A DNA stretch of 64,000 nt from Neorhizobium tomejilense (GCA_002968845.1 PVBG01000005.1:248001-312000); one strand, 5' to 3'; positions 8,128 through 16,584 are shown, numbered from the stretch's first letter. Numbers and translations are program-made. The notes: a model not told the origin generated them from the letters alone.

Positions 8128-9005
8128 GCGCGACACAAGAAACCGTCAGCGCCGGCGGAGCCCGCACCGCACGCTATTTCATCTATGCCGCGCTGGTCAT
8201 CCTGGCACTCGTCTATCTGCTGCCGCTTTACGTCATGCTGTCGACGTCGCTGAAGTCGCTCGATGAAATCCGCGGCGGCGACATGCTGGCGTTGCCGCGC
8301 GATCCGTCGATCGCCGCCTGGGTTCGCGCCTGGGGCGAGGCCTGCATCGGGGTCAGCTGCGTCGGCATCAAGGGCTATTTCTGGAATTCCATCAAGATGG
8401 TGGTTCCGGCGGTGCTGATCTCGACCCTGCTCGGTGCGCTCAACGGCTACGTGCTGACCAAGTGGCGTTTCCCTGGCCACAGGCTGGTCTTCGGCATGAT
8501 GTTGTTTGCCTGCTTCATTCCGTTCCAGGCGGTCCTGATCCCGATGGCACGCGTGCTCGGCACGTTCGGGCTCTCGAACTCCACCGCCGGCCTCGTCATC
8601 GTCCACGTGATCTACGGCCTCGGCTTCACCACACTGTTCTTCCGCAACTATTACGAAGCCTTTCCGGATGAACTCGTGAAGGCCGCGATGATCGACGGCG
8701 CCGGGTTCTTCCGGATCTTCTGGCGCATCCTGCTGCCGAGTTCCGGACCGATCATCGTCGTGACGATCATCTACCAGTTCACCAATATCTGGAACGACTT
8801 CCTGTTCGGCGTGTCCTTCTCGTCCGGCACGTCCTCGCCGATGACGGTGGCGCTCAACAACCTCGTTGCCTCCTCTACCGGCGTCAAGGAATACAATGTC
8901 GATATGGCGGCTGCGGTGTTCGCAGCGCTTCCGACGCTGTTCGTCTATGTCGTCGCCGGACGCTATTTCGTGCGTGGCCTGATGGCCGGCGCAGTCAAGG
9001 GATAA
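8124..9005 (+). CDS. Sugar ABC transporter permease (GtsC/MalG type)
   Basis: Second permease, 293 aa. It has the MalG-type opening: a single helix at ~residues 17-38, then MLSTSLKSLDEI. The EAA loop is ELVKAAMIDGAGFFRIFWRILLPSSGP, and the C-terminus VYVVAGRYFVRGLMAGAVKG is characteristic of the family. It carries a larger-than-usual periplasmic insert with two cysteines (EACIGVSCVGIKGYFWNS), a feature I recall from glucose-type systems. It is coupled to the upstream permease by a 4-base overlap and sits six bases before the ATPase. Confidence 0.9.
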   Translation: MSATQETVSAGGARTARYFIYAALVILALVYLLPLYVMLSTSLKSLDEIRGGDMLALPRDPSIAAWVRAWGEACIGVSCVGIKGYFWNSIKMVVPAVLISTLLGALNGYVLTKWRFPGHRLVFGMMLFACFIPFQAVLIPMARVLGTFGLSNSTAGLVIVHVIYGLGFTTLFFRNYYEAFPDELVKAAMIDGAGFFRIFWRILLPSSGPIIVVTIIYQFTNIWNDFLFGVSFSSGTSSPMTVALNNLVASSTGVKEYNVDMAAAVFAALPTLFVYVVAGRYFVRGLMAGAVKG

Positions 9006-9011
9006 CCGCAC

Positions 9012-10118
9012 ATGAGCTTTCTTGAAATCAAGGATATTCGCAAGAAGATCGGCAATAACGAGATCTTGAAGGGCATCAATATCGAGCTCGAAAAGGGCGG
9101 CTTCCTGGTTCTCGTCGGCCCGTCCGGCTGCGGCAAGTCCACCCTGCTCAACGCGATCGCCGGCCTGCTGCCGCCGTCGTCGGGCGACATCGTCATCGAC
9201 GGCCAGGTGGTCAACGACCTGCATCCCTCGCGGCGCGATATCGCCATGGTCTTCCAGTCCTATGCGCTCTATCCGAACATGACGGTCGAACAGAACATCG
9301 CGTTCGCGCTGGAAATGCGGGGCGTCGAGAAGGCGCAGCGCGAGGCGGCGGTCAAGCAGGTCGCCAAGACGTTGCAGATCGAGCATCTCCTGAAGCGCCG
9401 TCCGAGCCAGCTTTCCGGCGGCCAGCGCCAGCGTGTCGCCATGGGCCGGGCGCTGGTGCGCCAGCCGCGTGTCTTCCTGTTCGACGAGCCGCTCTCCAAT
9501 CTCGACGCCAAGCTGCGCGTCGAAGTGCGCGCCGAAATCAAGGCGCTGCACCAGAATACCCACGCGACGATCGTCTATGTCACCCATGACCAGATCGAGG
9601 CGATGACGCTTGCCACCAAGATCGTCGTGCTGAAAGAAGGCATGGTGCAGCAGGTCGGCACGCCGGCGGAAATCTATGGCCGCCCGGCCAATCTCTTCGT
9701 TGCCGATTTCATGGGTTCGCCGGCGATGAACATGCTGAAGGGCAAGGTCTCCGGCGCCGATGGCCAGCAGGGCATCGCACTGTTCGGAAATGACGGCGTC
9801 AGGGTCGCCATGCCGCCTTCCGTGACCACCAGTCTTCCGGATGGCAAGGACGTCATTCTGGGCCTGCGTCCCGAAACGATCACCGACGCGGGCCTCGTCG
9901 ATCCGCGGGCCCGCGCCACCGCCCGGATCGAGGCGGAAGTGACGATGATCGAGCCGACCGGTTCCGATACCTTCGTCACCGGCAAGCTGGACGGCGCGAC
10001 CTTCACCGCCCGTACCCGCTCCGACGTGCACGTCGAACTCGGCCAGAAGTTCCCGTTCGCCTTCAATCTCGACAAGGCCGTGGTCTTCGATCCGCAGACG
10101 ACCAGCCGTATCGAATAA
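9012..10118 (+). CDS. Sugar ABC transporter ATPase, UgpC/MalK family
   Basis: 368 aa. It has Walker A GPSGCGKST, Q-loop MVFQSYALYPNMTVEQN, signature LSGGQRQRVAMGRAL, Walker B VFLFDEPLSNLDAKLR and switch His in VTHDQIEAMT. A C-terminal MalK-type regulatory (TOBE) domain from ~residue 235 includes LGLRPETI. It powers the permease pair encoded just upstream. As in many such operons the ATPase is the last gene; some rhizobial ATPases of this type serve several permeases. Confidence 0.93.
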   Translation: MSFLEIKDIRKKIGNNEILKGINIELEKGGFLVLVGPSGCGKSTLLNAIAGLLPPSSGDIVIDGQVVNDLHPSRRDIAMVFQSYALYPNMTVEQNIAFALEMRGVEKAQREAAVKQVAKTLQIEHLLKRRPSQLSGGQRQRVAMGRALVRQPRVFLFDEPLSNLDAKLRVEVRAEIKALHQNTHATIVYVTHDQIEAMTLATKIVVLKEGMVQQVGTPAEIYGRPANLFVADFMGSPAMNMLKGKVSGADGQQGIALFGNDGVRVAMPPSVTTSLPDGKDVILGLRPETITDAGLVDPRARATARIEAEVTMIEPTGSDTFVTGKLDGATFTARTRSDVHVELGQKFPFAFNLDKAVVFDPQTTSRIE

Positions 10119-10159
10119 GCGGGCAGAGGCGTTTGACCTCCAGCATTCCTCCCGAAGGG

Positions 10160-10184
10160 GGAACAATCCCGGGGAGGCGGGGTT
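10160..10184 (+). promoter_or_regulatory. EcfG-type promoter (GGAAC-N16-GGTT) for the BON gene
   Basis: GGAAC 10160-10164 and GGTT 10181-10184, 16 bases apart, one base from the consensus CGTT. The gene start is 50 bases downstream. Confidence 0.6.
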
Positions 10185-10234
10185 GAGTCTGTGTCCCGTC
10201 GAAACGGGGCCAAACCAGACCGAGGAGACAGACA

Positions 10235-11020
10235 ATGGCTAGTGGAAACTATTCCCAATCGGGTGGGTATCGAAACGACCGGATGCGTGACGAGCGTGAT
10301 TTCGCGCGCGAGTCCTCCAGCGACTATCGCCCGGGCGATACGGGTTATGTGCGCGGTTCCAGCGAGGGTGATGCAAATCGGGAGGACGACCGTTCACGGT
10401 TTCCCCGCTACGGCCGCAGCGAACAATGGGCTTCCGACGATGGCGGGTTCGAGGCCGGTTATGGTGACTCGGAGCGGTCGCAGGCCTGGGCCCGCGAGTC
10501 CTATCGCGGCCGGCCTTCGTCGTTCAGCTACGAGCCGGGTCGCAACCGCGTCAACCAGGCCTATGGCGACCGATACGGCTCGGACTATCGTTTTGGTGGC
10601 GAAGGCCGTTCCGGTTCGGACAGCCGCTTCCGCGGCTCTGACGACCATGAGCGCAGGCGCGGTTTCATGGAGCGCGCCGGTGATGAAGTCGCCTCCTGGT
10701 TCGGTGATGAAGATGCCGAACGTCGCCGGAAGATGGATGAGCATCGCGGCAAGGGTCCCAAGGGCTATCAGCGCTCCGACGCCCGTATTGAGGAGGACGT
10801 CAATGATCGCCTCAGCGACGATCCGGTGCTCGACGCATCGAACATTACCGTGACGGTCCAGGGGTCCGAAGTGACGCTCGACGGTTTCGTGTCGAGCCGC
10901 TGGGACAAGCGCAGAGCCGAGGACCTGGTGGAAGACGTTTCGGGTGTCCGGCACGTCCAGAACAACCTGCGCGTCAACAATAGTTCGACCGATACGCTGA
11001 CGGGCTCGACCACCGTCTGA
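10235..11020 (+). CDS. BON-domain protein with a long Arg/Gly/Ser/Tyr-rich N-terminus
   Basis: 261 aa in two parts. Residues 1 to ~150 are low-complexity and hydrophilic, with many Arg, Gly, Ser, Asp and Tyr and no membrane segment or signal peptide. From ~residue 168 a linker GKGPKGYQRSD leads into one BON domain (RIEEDVNDRLSDDPVLDASNITVTV ... VTLDGFVSSRW ... VRHVQNNLRV). BON domains occur in envelope-stress proteins such as OsmY and are thought to bind phospholipid. The same GKGPxGYxRxD linker precedes the BON domain of the 23165 protein. A general-stress promoter lies upstream, and the 73-aa gene at 11087 may be co-transcribed. Confidence 0.85.
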   Translation: MASGNYSQSGGYRNDRMRDERDFARESSSDYRPGDTGYVRGSSEGDANREDDRSRFPRYGRSEQWASDDGGFEAGYGDSERSQAWARESYRGRPSSFSYEPGRNRVNQAYGDRYGSDYRFGGEGRSGSDSRFRGSDDHERRRGFMERAGDEVASWFGDEDAERRRKMDEHRGKGPKGYQRSDARIEEDVNDRLSDDPVLDASNITVTVQGSEVTLDGFVSSRWDKRRAEDLVEDVSGVRHVQNNLRVNNSSTDTLTGSTTV

Positions 11021-11086
11021 AACCGGCGTGTGCCACGCGTCAGGCCGCTGTTGGTGGCCTGACTTCATTCGGGAAGGAGACACAGC

Positions 11087-11308
11087 ATGACCGAGAACAG
11101 CGAGAGCGCCAAAATCCACAAGGATGCCGAGGGGCAGTACGCCAAGTCCAAGGCCGACGGCAAGGCAAACGGCGTCGCAAGCGCCAAACCGACCGTGATC
11201 ACTGGTTCCGACGACGCGACCAAACATCGAAACCCGCCCGGCGAAAAAGAGCCGGAAAAGGACTGGGACGTAAATTTCGACGTGTCGGAGCGGCCTCGGC
11301 ACACCTGA
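11087..11308 (+). CDS. Small hydrophilic protein of unknown function
   Basis: 73 aa with ribosome site GGAAGGAGACACAGC. It is almost entirely charged or small residues (SAKIHKDAEGQYAKSKADG, RNPPGEKEPEKDWDVNFDV) and is predicted to be disordered. It has no signal peptide or recognised domain. It follows the BON gene by 66 bases; a GTCAGGCC/GGCCTGAC hairpin (8 bp) lies between them without a U-run, so co-transcription is plausible. The composition recalls small stress-induced hydrophilic proteins, but that is only a resemblance. Confidence 0.7.
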   Translation: MTENSESAKIHKDAEGQYAKSKADGKANGVASAKPTVITGSDDATKHRNPPGEKEPEKDWDVNFDVSERPRHT

Positions 11309-11478
11309 GCCGCCCGTTTGGAAAACCATATCGCCGGCAATCAATCCTTGGCCCGGCCTCTAAAACCGGTTAGATAAGACCGGCTGGAATATTAGCGGAT
11401 GGCGGGACACGGAAAATGAATAATGCCGGCAGGTGGCACAGGCACCTCCAGCTTTTTTCCACAAGGTAAAGACGCGGA

Positions 11479-13179
11479 ATGTTTAGAGTTTCGCGGTTTT
11501 TTCCGACGGCGCCCATCGGCGCCTATCTGGTCGCTCTGGCGGCTGGCCTCGCTTTGCCATTGCTGATTTTCGTCGGTTACCTGATGATACAGCTGGAGGC
11601 GAACGAGCGGGAAATCCTTGCAGGCGAGACCGCGGAAGATGCTCAGCTGATCGCCCGCTCGATCGACCGCGAACTGCAGGACATGGCAACGACGCTTCGG
11701 CTGCTTGTCACTTCGCCGGAGCTTGAGGCCGGTGACCTCCGTGCCTTCCACAACCGAACCCAGAACAGCCTGCGGTCTGACTCCCTCTATATTCTCGTCG
11801 TCAATGCGGATGGGCAGCAGCGGCTCAACACCCGCGTGCCGTTCGACACGCCGCTTGGCAAGATCTCCAGCATGCAGGCGCTGCAATCGGCTGTGAACAG
11901 CGGCGTGACAGAGGTCTCCAACGTGTTTTTCGGCGCCACCAGCGGCAAGCATGTCTTCAACGTCACGATGCCGCTGCCCAAGGAGATTTCCCATTCCGGC
12001 GCCGCGATGATCATGACGCAGAATGCCGAGGACCTGCAGACGTTGATCTCGACGGAGGGGCTTCCTGCCGGCTGGTCGGTAGCGGTCGTGGACGGGGCCG
12101 GAAAGGTGGTGACTTCCCTCGGCGCCCGTGCGCTCGATTCCGGCACGGCGTTTCCCTCCGACATGCTCAAGCTGATGACTGGCTTCAAGGGTACGATCGA
12201 GGACGTCGACGGCAACCGCCGGCAGATGTACGGCTACGCCCAGATCACCGGCTGGACGTGGAAGGCAGTCGTCTGGGGGCCGATCGATGCGGCGCAGGCG
12301 AGCATCATAACCACGTGGCGGCAGCTGATCGCCGGCGGTGCCATCTTCCTCGCTGTCGGCATGCTGATCGCCTGGCTCGTCGGTCGCCAGCTTCGCATCC
12401 CGATCCGGCAGATCGCCGAAATGGCCGAGCGGATCGGCAAGGGCGAGATCGTCTCTCCGGTGGAGACGAAGATCCGCGAGGCCAACCAGGTGGCGATCGC
12501 CCTTTCGAATGCCTCCTTCGACCGCAGCGAGGCGGAAGATCGGATTCACCTCATCCTGCATGAGCTGGTTCACCGGACCAAGAACATCCTGACGCTGATC
12601 CAGGCGATGATGCGCCAGCTGGCACGCCAGGACACCACGATGGAGGAGTTCCAGAAGGCGATCAGCACCCGGCTGCAGGGCCTCGGCAAGTCCATCGAGG
12701 CGCTGGCGAAGGAGCAGTGGGCCGGGGTCTCGATCCGCCGCGTCATCGAAATCCACATGAGCACGTTCGCGGACGCGGCTGACCGGGTCGAGCTGCAGGG
12801 CACAGATTTTATCCTCAAGGCCGAAGCGGTGCAGAACCTTGGCCTCATCCTCCACGAGCTTGCGACCAACTCGGTGAAATACGGCGCACTTTCCGTGCCG
12901 CAGGGCAGAGTGCGGATCGCCTGGAAGGATAGGGTCGACGAAGATGACGGCGAAAGCCGGCTTGAGCTCGTCTGGGAAGAGAGGGGCGGGCCAGCGGTCC
13001 ACGAGCCTTCCCGCACCGGGTTCGGCACGACGATCATCAGGCGCCATGCGGCGGCGGCTTTCGCCGGCCAGGTCGAGGTCGATTTCCGCACCGAAGGGCT
13101 TCGCTGGTCGTTGAACGCGCCACGCTTGGCCTTCGAACGAGGCGAAGGCGCCGAAACTCTCAAGGACATAGCCATCTAG
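11479..13179 (+). CDS. Membrane sensor histidine kinase, HWE / HRxxN family
   Basis: 566 aa. A first membrane helix at residues ~15-37, a large extracytoplasmic sensor region (~38-275, Cache-like), a second helix (GGAIFLAVGMLIAWLVG), a HAMP-like segment (RQIAEMAERIGKGEI), then the kinase core. The phospho-acceptor box is HELVHRTKNILTLIQAM (His365, HRxxN type) and the N-box is HELATNSVKYGALS (Asn464). Kinases of this class commonly phosphorylate PhyR or single-domain regulators in the alphaproteobacterial general stress response (family knowledge). No response regulator is adjacent. The location inside a block of stress promoters makes it a candidate input to that pathway (inference). Confidence 0.85.
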   Translation: MFRVSRFFPTAPIGAYLVALAAGLALPLLIFVGYLMIQLEANEREILAGETAEDAQLIARSIDRELQDMATTLRLLVTSPELEAGDLRAFHNRTQNSLRSDSLYILVVNADGQQRLNTRVPFDTPLGKISSMQALQSAVNSGVTEVSNVFFGATSGKHVFNVTMPLPKEISHSGAAMIMTQNAEDLQTLISTEGLPAGWSVAVVDGAGKVVTSLGARALDSGTAFPSDMLKLMTGFKGTIEDVDGNRRQMYGYAQITGWTWKAVVWGPIDAAQASIITTWRQLIAGGAIFLAVGMLIAWLVGRQLRIPIRQIAEMAERIGKGEIVSPVETKIREANQVAIALSNASFDRSEAEDRIHLILHELVHRTKNILTLIQAMMRQLARQDTTMEEFQKAISTRLQGLGKSIEALAKEQWAGVSIRRVIEIHMSTFADAADRVELQGTDFILKAEAVQNLGLILHELATNSVKYGALSVPQGRVRIAWKDRVDEDDGESRLELVWEERGGPAVHEPSRTGFGTTIIRRHAAAAFAGQVEVDFRTEGLRWSLNAPRLAFERGEGAETLKDIAI

Positions 13180-13200
13180 CGGTTATCTCCGCCGGGTGCC

Positions 13201-13226
13201 GGAACGAAGGTGCGGTCCTCGCCGTT
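13201..13226 (+). promoter_or_regulatory. EcfG-type promoter (GGAAC-N17-CGTT) for topoisomerase IB
   Basis: Perfect elements GGAAC 13201-13205 and CGTT 13223-13226. Transcription would begin close to the ATG at 13236, giving almost no leader. ATG 13245, nine bases further, is an alternative start. Confidence 0.65.
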
Positions 13227-13235
13227 TGGTCGGCC

Positions 13236-14276
13236 ATGGACGCCATGCTCACCACGATCGACATCGATCAGAATTCCCTCGATACCATCGGCCTTACCTA
13301 TGTCAGCGACACGGAGCCTGGCATCCGTCGGCTCAGGCGCGGCAAGGGCTTTACCTACCGCCTGCCGGACGGCACCTTGCTCTCCGACCCGGAGCATCGC
13401 CTGCGGATCGCGTCGCTCGGCCTGCCGCCCGCCTACGAGAATGTCTGGATCTGCCTCGATCCGCGCGGGCATCTCCAGGCGACCGGTTATGATTCACGCG
13501 GCCGCAAGCAATATCGTTATCATGCCGACTGGCAGAACTTTCGCAGCGAACGCAAGTTCGACCAGCTCGCCCGGTTCGGCGAGGCTCTGCCGCGGATCCG
13601 CCGCAAGGCGAAACGCGACCTGGAGCTTGGCCTCGACACGTCCGAGGCGGTGATCGCCGCATTGGTGGTCCTGATGGACGCGACCCATCTGCGGGTCGGC
13701 AACCGTCTCTACGCCAAGGAGAACAAGACCTACGGCGCGACGACGCTGCTGAAGCGCCACATGACGCTGTCCGGGGAGTCGGTCATGCTGCGCTTCGTCG
13801 CCAAGGGAGGCCGGCGCGTGCAGCACACGCTGAAACATCCCCGTCTGCAGCGCATCCTGGAAGAGATCGCCGACCTGCCGGGCCGGCAGCTGTTTTCCTG
13901 GCCGGACGAGCAGGGCGTGCCACGCCCGATCGATTCGGGCCGGCTCAACGCCTATCTGGCCAACGCCGCGGGGTTCGCGGTCTCGGCCAAGACGTTCCGC
14001 ACCTGGGGCGGCAGTCTCGCCGCGCTGATGGCGGCCTGGGAGGTGGTGGTGGAGGGCCGGCGCCCGAAGATCAAGGCGATGTGCAAGGCGGCGGCTGAAG
14101 CCCTGCACAACACGCCGGCGGTCTGCCGCTCGAGCTACATCCACCCGAGCATCCTGGCACTTTCGGAGGATGTCTCGCCGCTGGAAAAGGTGATGCAGGA
14201 CAAGGTGGCGCTGACGCGGCCGAAGGAGTTGCGCGCCAACGAACGGCGGCTTCTGGCTTTTCTGAAGCAGGTCTAG
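13236..14276 (+). CDS. DNA topoisomerase IB (poxvirus-like)
   Basis: Relaxes supercoils through a 3'-phosphotyrosyl intermediate; no ATP needed. 346 aa, the usual size for bacterial TopIB. An N-terminal domain (GLPPAYENVWICLDPRGHLQATGYD, RKQYRYHADW) precedes the catalytic domain with RVGNRLYAKENKTYGATTLL and KGGRRVQHTL. Active-site Tyr301 is in SSYIHPSI. Second possible start MLTTIDIDQ at 13245. A consensus general-stress promoter lies immediately upstream, inside the 3' spacer after the kinase gene. Confidence 0.92.
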   Translation: MDAMLTTIDIDQNSLDTIGLTYVSDTEPGIRRLRRGKGFTYRLPDGTLLSDPEHRLRIASLGLPPAYENVWICLDPRGHLQATGYDSRGRKQYRYHADWQNFRSERKFDQLARFGEALPRIRRKAKRDLELGLDTSEAVIAALVVLMDATHLRVGNRLYAKENKTYGATTLLKRHMTLSGESVMLRFVAKGGRRVQHTLKHPRLQRILEEIADLPGRQLFSWPDEQGVPRPIDSGRLNAYLANAAGFAVSAKTFRTWGGSLAALMAAWEVVVEGRRPKIKAMCKAAAEALHNTPAVCRSSYIHPSILALSEDVSPLEKVMQDKVALTRPKELRANERRLLAFLKQV

Positions 14277-14335
14277 ACGTCCGTGTCGGCCGCCCGCGAG
14301 GAGGATGCGGACGGCCGGAGCCGAGCTACGTCAAG

Positions 14336-14896
14336 TTACGCTGCCCGGCGGTTGTGGCGCCCTTCCTGGACTTCCTCGACGATCTTCGCCACGAATTGGG
14401 GCAGATCCTCGGGCGAGCGCGAGGTGATGATGCCGTTGTCGACCACGACGGCTTCATCCTTCCAGGATGCGCCGGCATTGCGGATGTCGGTGCGGATCGA
14501 ATGATAGGAGGTCGCCTTGCGACCGCGAAGCGCATCGGCCTCCACCAGCAACCATGGGCCATGGCAGATCGCGGCGACCGGCTTGCCGCTTTTCACGAAG
14601 TCTCGCACGACTTTCATGGCATCTTCGTTGTCACGCAGGATGTCGGGGTTGATCTGTCCGCCCGGCAACACGAGGGCATCGAAGTCCTCCGCGTTGACGT
14701 TCTTCGCCTCCAGGTCCACCGGGACGGTATCGCCCCAGTCCTTCTTGTCCCAGCTTTTGATCTCGCCTGCCTTGATGGACGCGATCTTGACGCCGGCTCC
14801 GCGTTTTTTCAGTTCCTCCAGCGGGACGCGCAGTTCCGATCGCTCATAGCCGTCGGCCGCGAGGATCAGGATGTTGGCGGACTCGATGGTGGTCAT
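14336..14896 (-). CDS. DJ-1/PfpI family protein (YhbO/PfpI type)
   Basis: 186 aa, class-I glutamine-amidotransferase-like fold. The nucleophile elbow is AAICHGPWLL (Cys at ~113) and the conserved Glu is in DGYERSEL. The other signature is DALVLPGGQINPD. The family includes stress-induced chaperones, glyoxalase III/deglycase-type enzymes and, less certainly, proteases; which applies here is not visible. Start chosen at 14896 behind AAAAGGAGACCAGC. It follows the 65-aa gene at 14949-15146 by 52 bases on the same strand, so both may use the stress promoter at 15197-15221. Confidence 0.9.
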   Translation of the reverse strand: MTTIESANILILAADGYERSELRVPLEELKKRGAGVKIASIKAGEIKSWDKKDWGDTVPVDLEAKNVNAEDFDALVLPGGQINPDILRDNEDAMKVVRDFVKSGKPVAAICHGPWLLVEADALRGRKATSYHSIRTDIRNAGASWKDEAVVVDNGIITSRSPEDLPQFVAKIVEEVQEGRHNRRAA

Positions 14897-14948
14897 GCTG
14901 GTCTCCTTTTTATGGAAAGCTCTGTTGTTCGCAAAGTCTCGGCCGGCC

Positions 14949-15146
14949 TCAAAGCCGGCCGGTGGAGAGGTCCCGGCCGTTGATGGAGGCGGGGACGCTG
15001 ATTTCCTCACGGGGCGACTTGGGCAACGGAAGGACCACGGCATCAGGTACGACGACCTGCAGTTCTTCCGGATGGGCCACGGCGAAAGTCTTCTTTTGGT
15101 GAGTGCCGGTGAGCCTGTTTCTGAGCATTGTTAAAAAGTGTCTCAT
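14949..15146 (-). CDS. Small basic protein of unknown function
   Basis: 65 aa beginning MRHFLTMLRNRLTGTHQKK, with a good ribosome site (GGGAGAAAATT). The N-terminus is basic; the middle is rich in Val and Pro (VVVPDAVVLPLPKSPREE). No domain recognised. Support comes from the ribosome site, an EcfG-type promoter 51 bases upstream on the same strand, and position ahead of the DJ-1 gene. An upstream in-frame start (15203) lies at or before the predicted transcription start and was rejected. Confidence 0.6.
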   Translation of the reverse strand: MRHFLTMLRNRLTGTHQKKTFAVAHPEELQVVVPDAVVLPLPKSPREEISVPASINGRDLSTGRL

Positions 15147-15196
15147 AATTTTCTCCCGTCGCGAATGCCGGGCGATTGCCCGTTCACAGGGGAGCA

Positions 15197-15221
15197 AACC
15201 CATCGTCGGGGGATTCGTTCC
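15197..15221 (-). promoter_or_regulatory. EcfG-type promoter (GGAAC-N16-GGTT) for the 65-aa/DJ-1 unit
   Basis: Read on the minus strand: GGAAC at 15221-15217 and GGTT at 15200-15197, spacing 16. The first start codon is 51 bases downstream. Confidence 0.55.
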
Positions 15222-15261
15222 ATCTTTTTCACAGTCGGTTACACAAAGTTATCGGTCGTCT

Positions 15262-15286
15262 GGAACAAAATTCCCGATGGTACGTT
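15262..15286 (+). promoter_or_regulatory. EcfG-type promoter (GGAAC-N16-CGTT) facing the cytochrome c gene
   Basis: Perfect elements GGAAC 15262-15266 and CGTT 15283-15286. The first credible gene downstream starts at 15486, implying a leader of about 190 nt. Confidence 0.55.
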
Positions 15287-15485
15287 CGGTGTCGAATTTT
15301 CCCGGCTCTCTTGCTGAAGCCCCGACCTTCGGCCTTTGGCGTGCTGCTTTCCCTTTCTCTCCATCCGCTTTACGGTGAAAGGCCGAGACACCTGCCGTCG
15401 CAGCGACGCTCCGCCGTTGGGGACTGCGGGCAGGGGGCGTTGCTTGCACAGCGCGCTAGGCCGGGGCTTTGGGAGGAGTAGCCGG

Positions 15486-16550
15486 ATGACGATCCGCTGG
15501 AAATATCTCGCGATCCTGGTGATCGTAGCGCCGCTGCTGGGGCTCGGGTTCGCCTGGTCCGGACTGATGAGCGTCAAGGCGAGCACCGGTCATTGGGGGA
15601 TCACGGATTGGTTCCTGCACTGGGTGATGCGCAATTCGATCCGTACCGCGGCTCTTTCCATCGAAGTGCCGCCGCTCGACAACCCGGCGCTGCTGCCGCC
15701 GGCGGCCGGGCATTTCGAGACCGGCTGCGCGATCTGTCATGGCTCGCCGGCGCAAAAGGCTTCAGGCGCCGCGCTCGCCATGCTGCCGCCGCCGCCGGAT
15801 CTGAAGACGGTGGTTCCGAGCTGGAGTGATGCGGAACTCTTCGAGATCGTCAAGCACGGGGTGCGTTTCACCGGCATGCCGGCCTGGCCGACGCAGGTGC
15901 GCGACGACGAGATCTGGGACATGGTGGCGTTCCTGCGAAAGCTGCCGGACATGGACGGCAATGCCTATCTGCAGGCGGCCGGGCTGCATGGTATCGGCAC
16001 CGCGGGCGAAGTGTCGCCGCTGCCGATCACCTGCGAAAGCTGCCATGCGGAAAAGCGACTCAACGGCAACAGCGTCATCCCGCGGCTCGCCGGGCAGTCG
16101 GAAGCCTACCTGCTCAACAGCCTGCGTGCCTATGCGCATGGCGAGCGGGCGAGCGGCATCATGAAGGTCGCGGTCGGGACTTTGGCGGAGGAAAGCCTGC
16201 CGGAACTTGCAGCCTATTATGCCAAGCAGGCGAGACCGCAAAGGCCTTCGGCGCCGGTTGATCTACAGCTCGTGGAAAGGGGCCGCGAGATCGCGGAAAG
16301 GGGAAGAGCGGCAGACAAAATTCCCGCCTGCCTCAGTTGCCACGAAAAGCCCGGCGGCAATCCTGCCTATCCGCGCATCTCGGGTCAAAACGCCCCTTAT
16401 CTGGAGCGCCAGCTCCGCCTCTTCCATGCAGGTGTGCGAGGCGGGTCTTCCTTCAGCCACCTGATGACCGAGGTGGCAAAAAAATTGAATGAAGAAGATT
16501 TTGCCGCTCTCGCGGCCTTCTTTGCCGGCCGCGAGAGCAGTGGGCCTTAA
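15486..16550 (+). CDS. Membrane-anchored multiheme cytochrome c (three CxxCH sites)
   Basis: 354 aa electron carrier. One N-terminal membrane helix (residues ~7-28) works as signal/anchor, with the rest periplasmic. Covalent heme sites: CAICH (81-85), CESCH (183-187) and CLSCH (282-286). Likely axial Met ligands follow each, e.g. FTGMPAWP after the first. The second and third domains resemble each other (RLAGQSEAYLLNSLRAY and RISGQNAPYLERQLRLF), as in diheme cytochrome c4 proteins. Start at 15486 after GGAGGAGTAGCCGG; a longer reading upstream uses a TTG and has no family support. Redox partner unknown. Confidence 0.87.
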   Translation: MTIRWKYLAILVIVAPLLGLGFAWSGLMSVKASTGHWGITDWFLHWVMRNSIRTAALSIEVPPLDNPALLPPAAGHFETGCAICHGSPAQKASGAALAMLPPPPDLKTVVPSWSDAELFEIVKHGVRFTGMPAWPTQVRDDEIWDMVAFLRKLPDMDGNAYLQAAGLHGIGTAGEVSPLPITCESCHAEKRLNGNSVIPRLAGQSEAYLLNSLRAYAHGERASGIMKVAVGTLAEESLPELAAYYAKQARPQRPSAPVDLQLVERGREIAERGRAADKIPACLSCHEKPGGNPAYPRISGQNAPYLERQLRLFHAGVRGGSSFSHLMTEVAKKLNEEDFAALAAFFAGRESSGP

Positions 16551-16584
16551 ATCAAGGCCTCTCTCCTCCCCAGGAGCTTGAAAC

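Larger units (their letters stand above)
15147..15485. other. 339-base divergent regulatory region without a gene
   Basis: It holds two opposing general-stress promoters (minus 15197-15221, plus 15262-15286). The ~190 bases from the plus-strand promoter to the cytochrome start contain no ATG-led frame with a ribosome site. A long-range inverted repeat (TTCGGCCTTT near 15328 and AAAGGCCGAG near 15379) suggests a structured leader. Confidence 0.5.

Noticed and set aside
8097..10235. A 712-codon open frame on the minus strand across the sugar-ABC permease and ATPase genes
   Set aside because: It is antisense to genes with clear ABC motifs, reads as Arg/His/Asp-rich noise, and has no domain; it is a by-product of GC-rich codon use.
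15336..15485. N-terminal extension of the cytochrome c from TTG 15336
   Set aside because: The 50 added residues are not signal-like, and the ATG at 15486 has a ribosome site and begins the membrane anchor.
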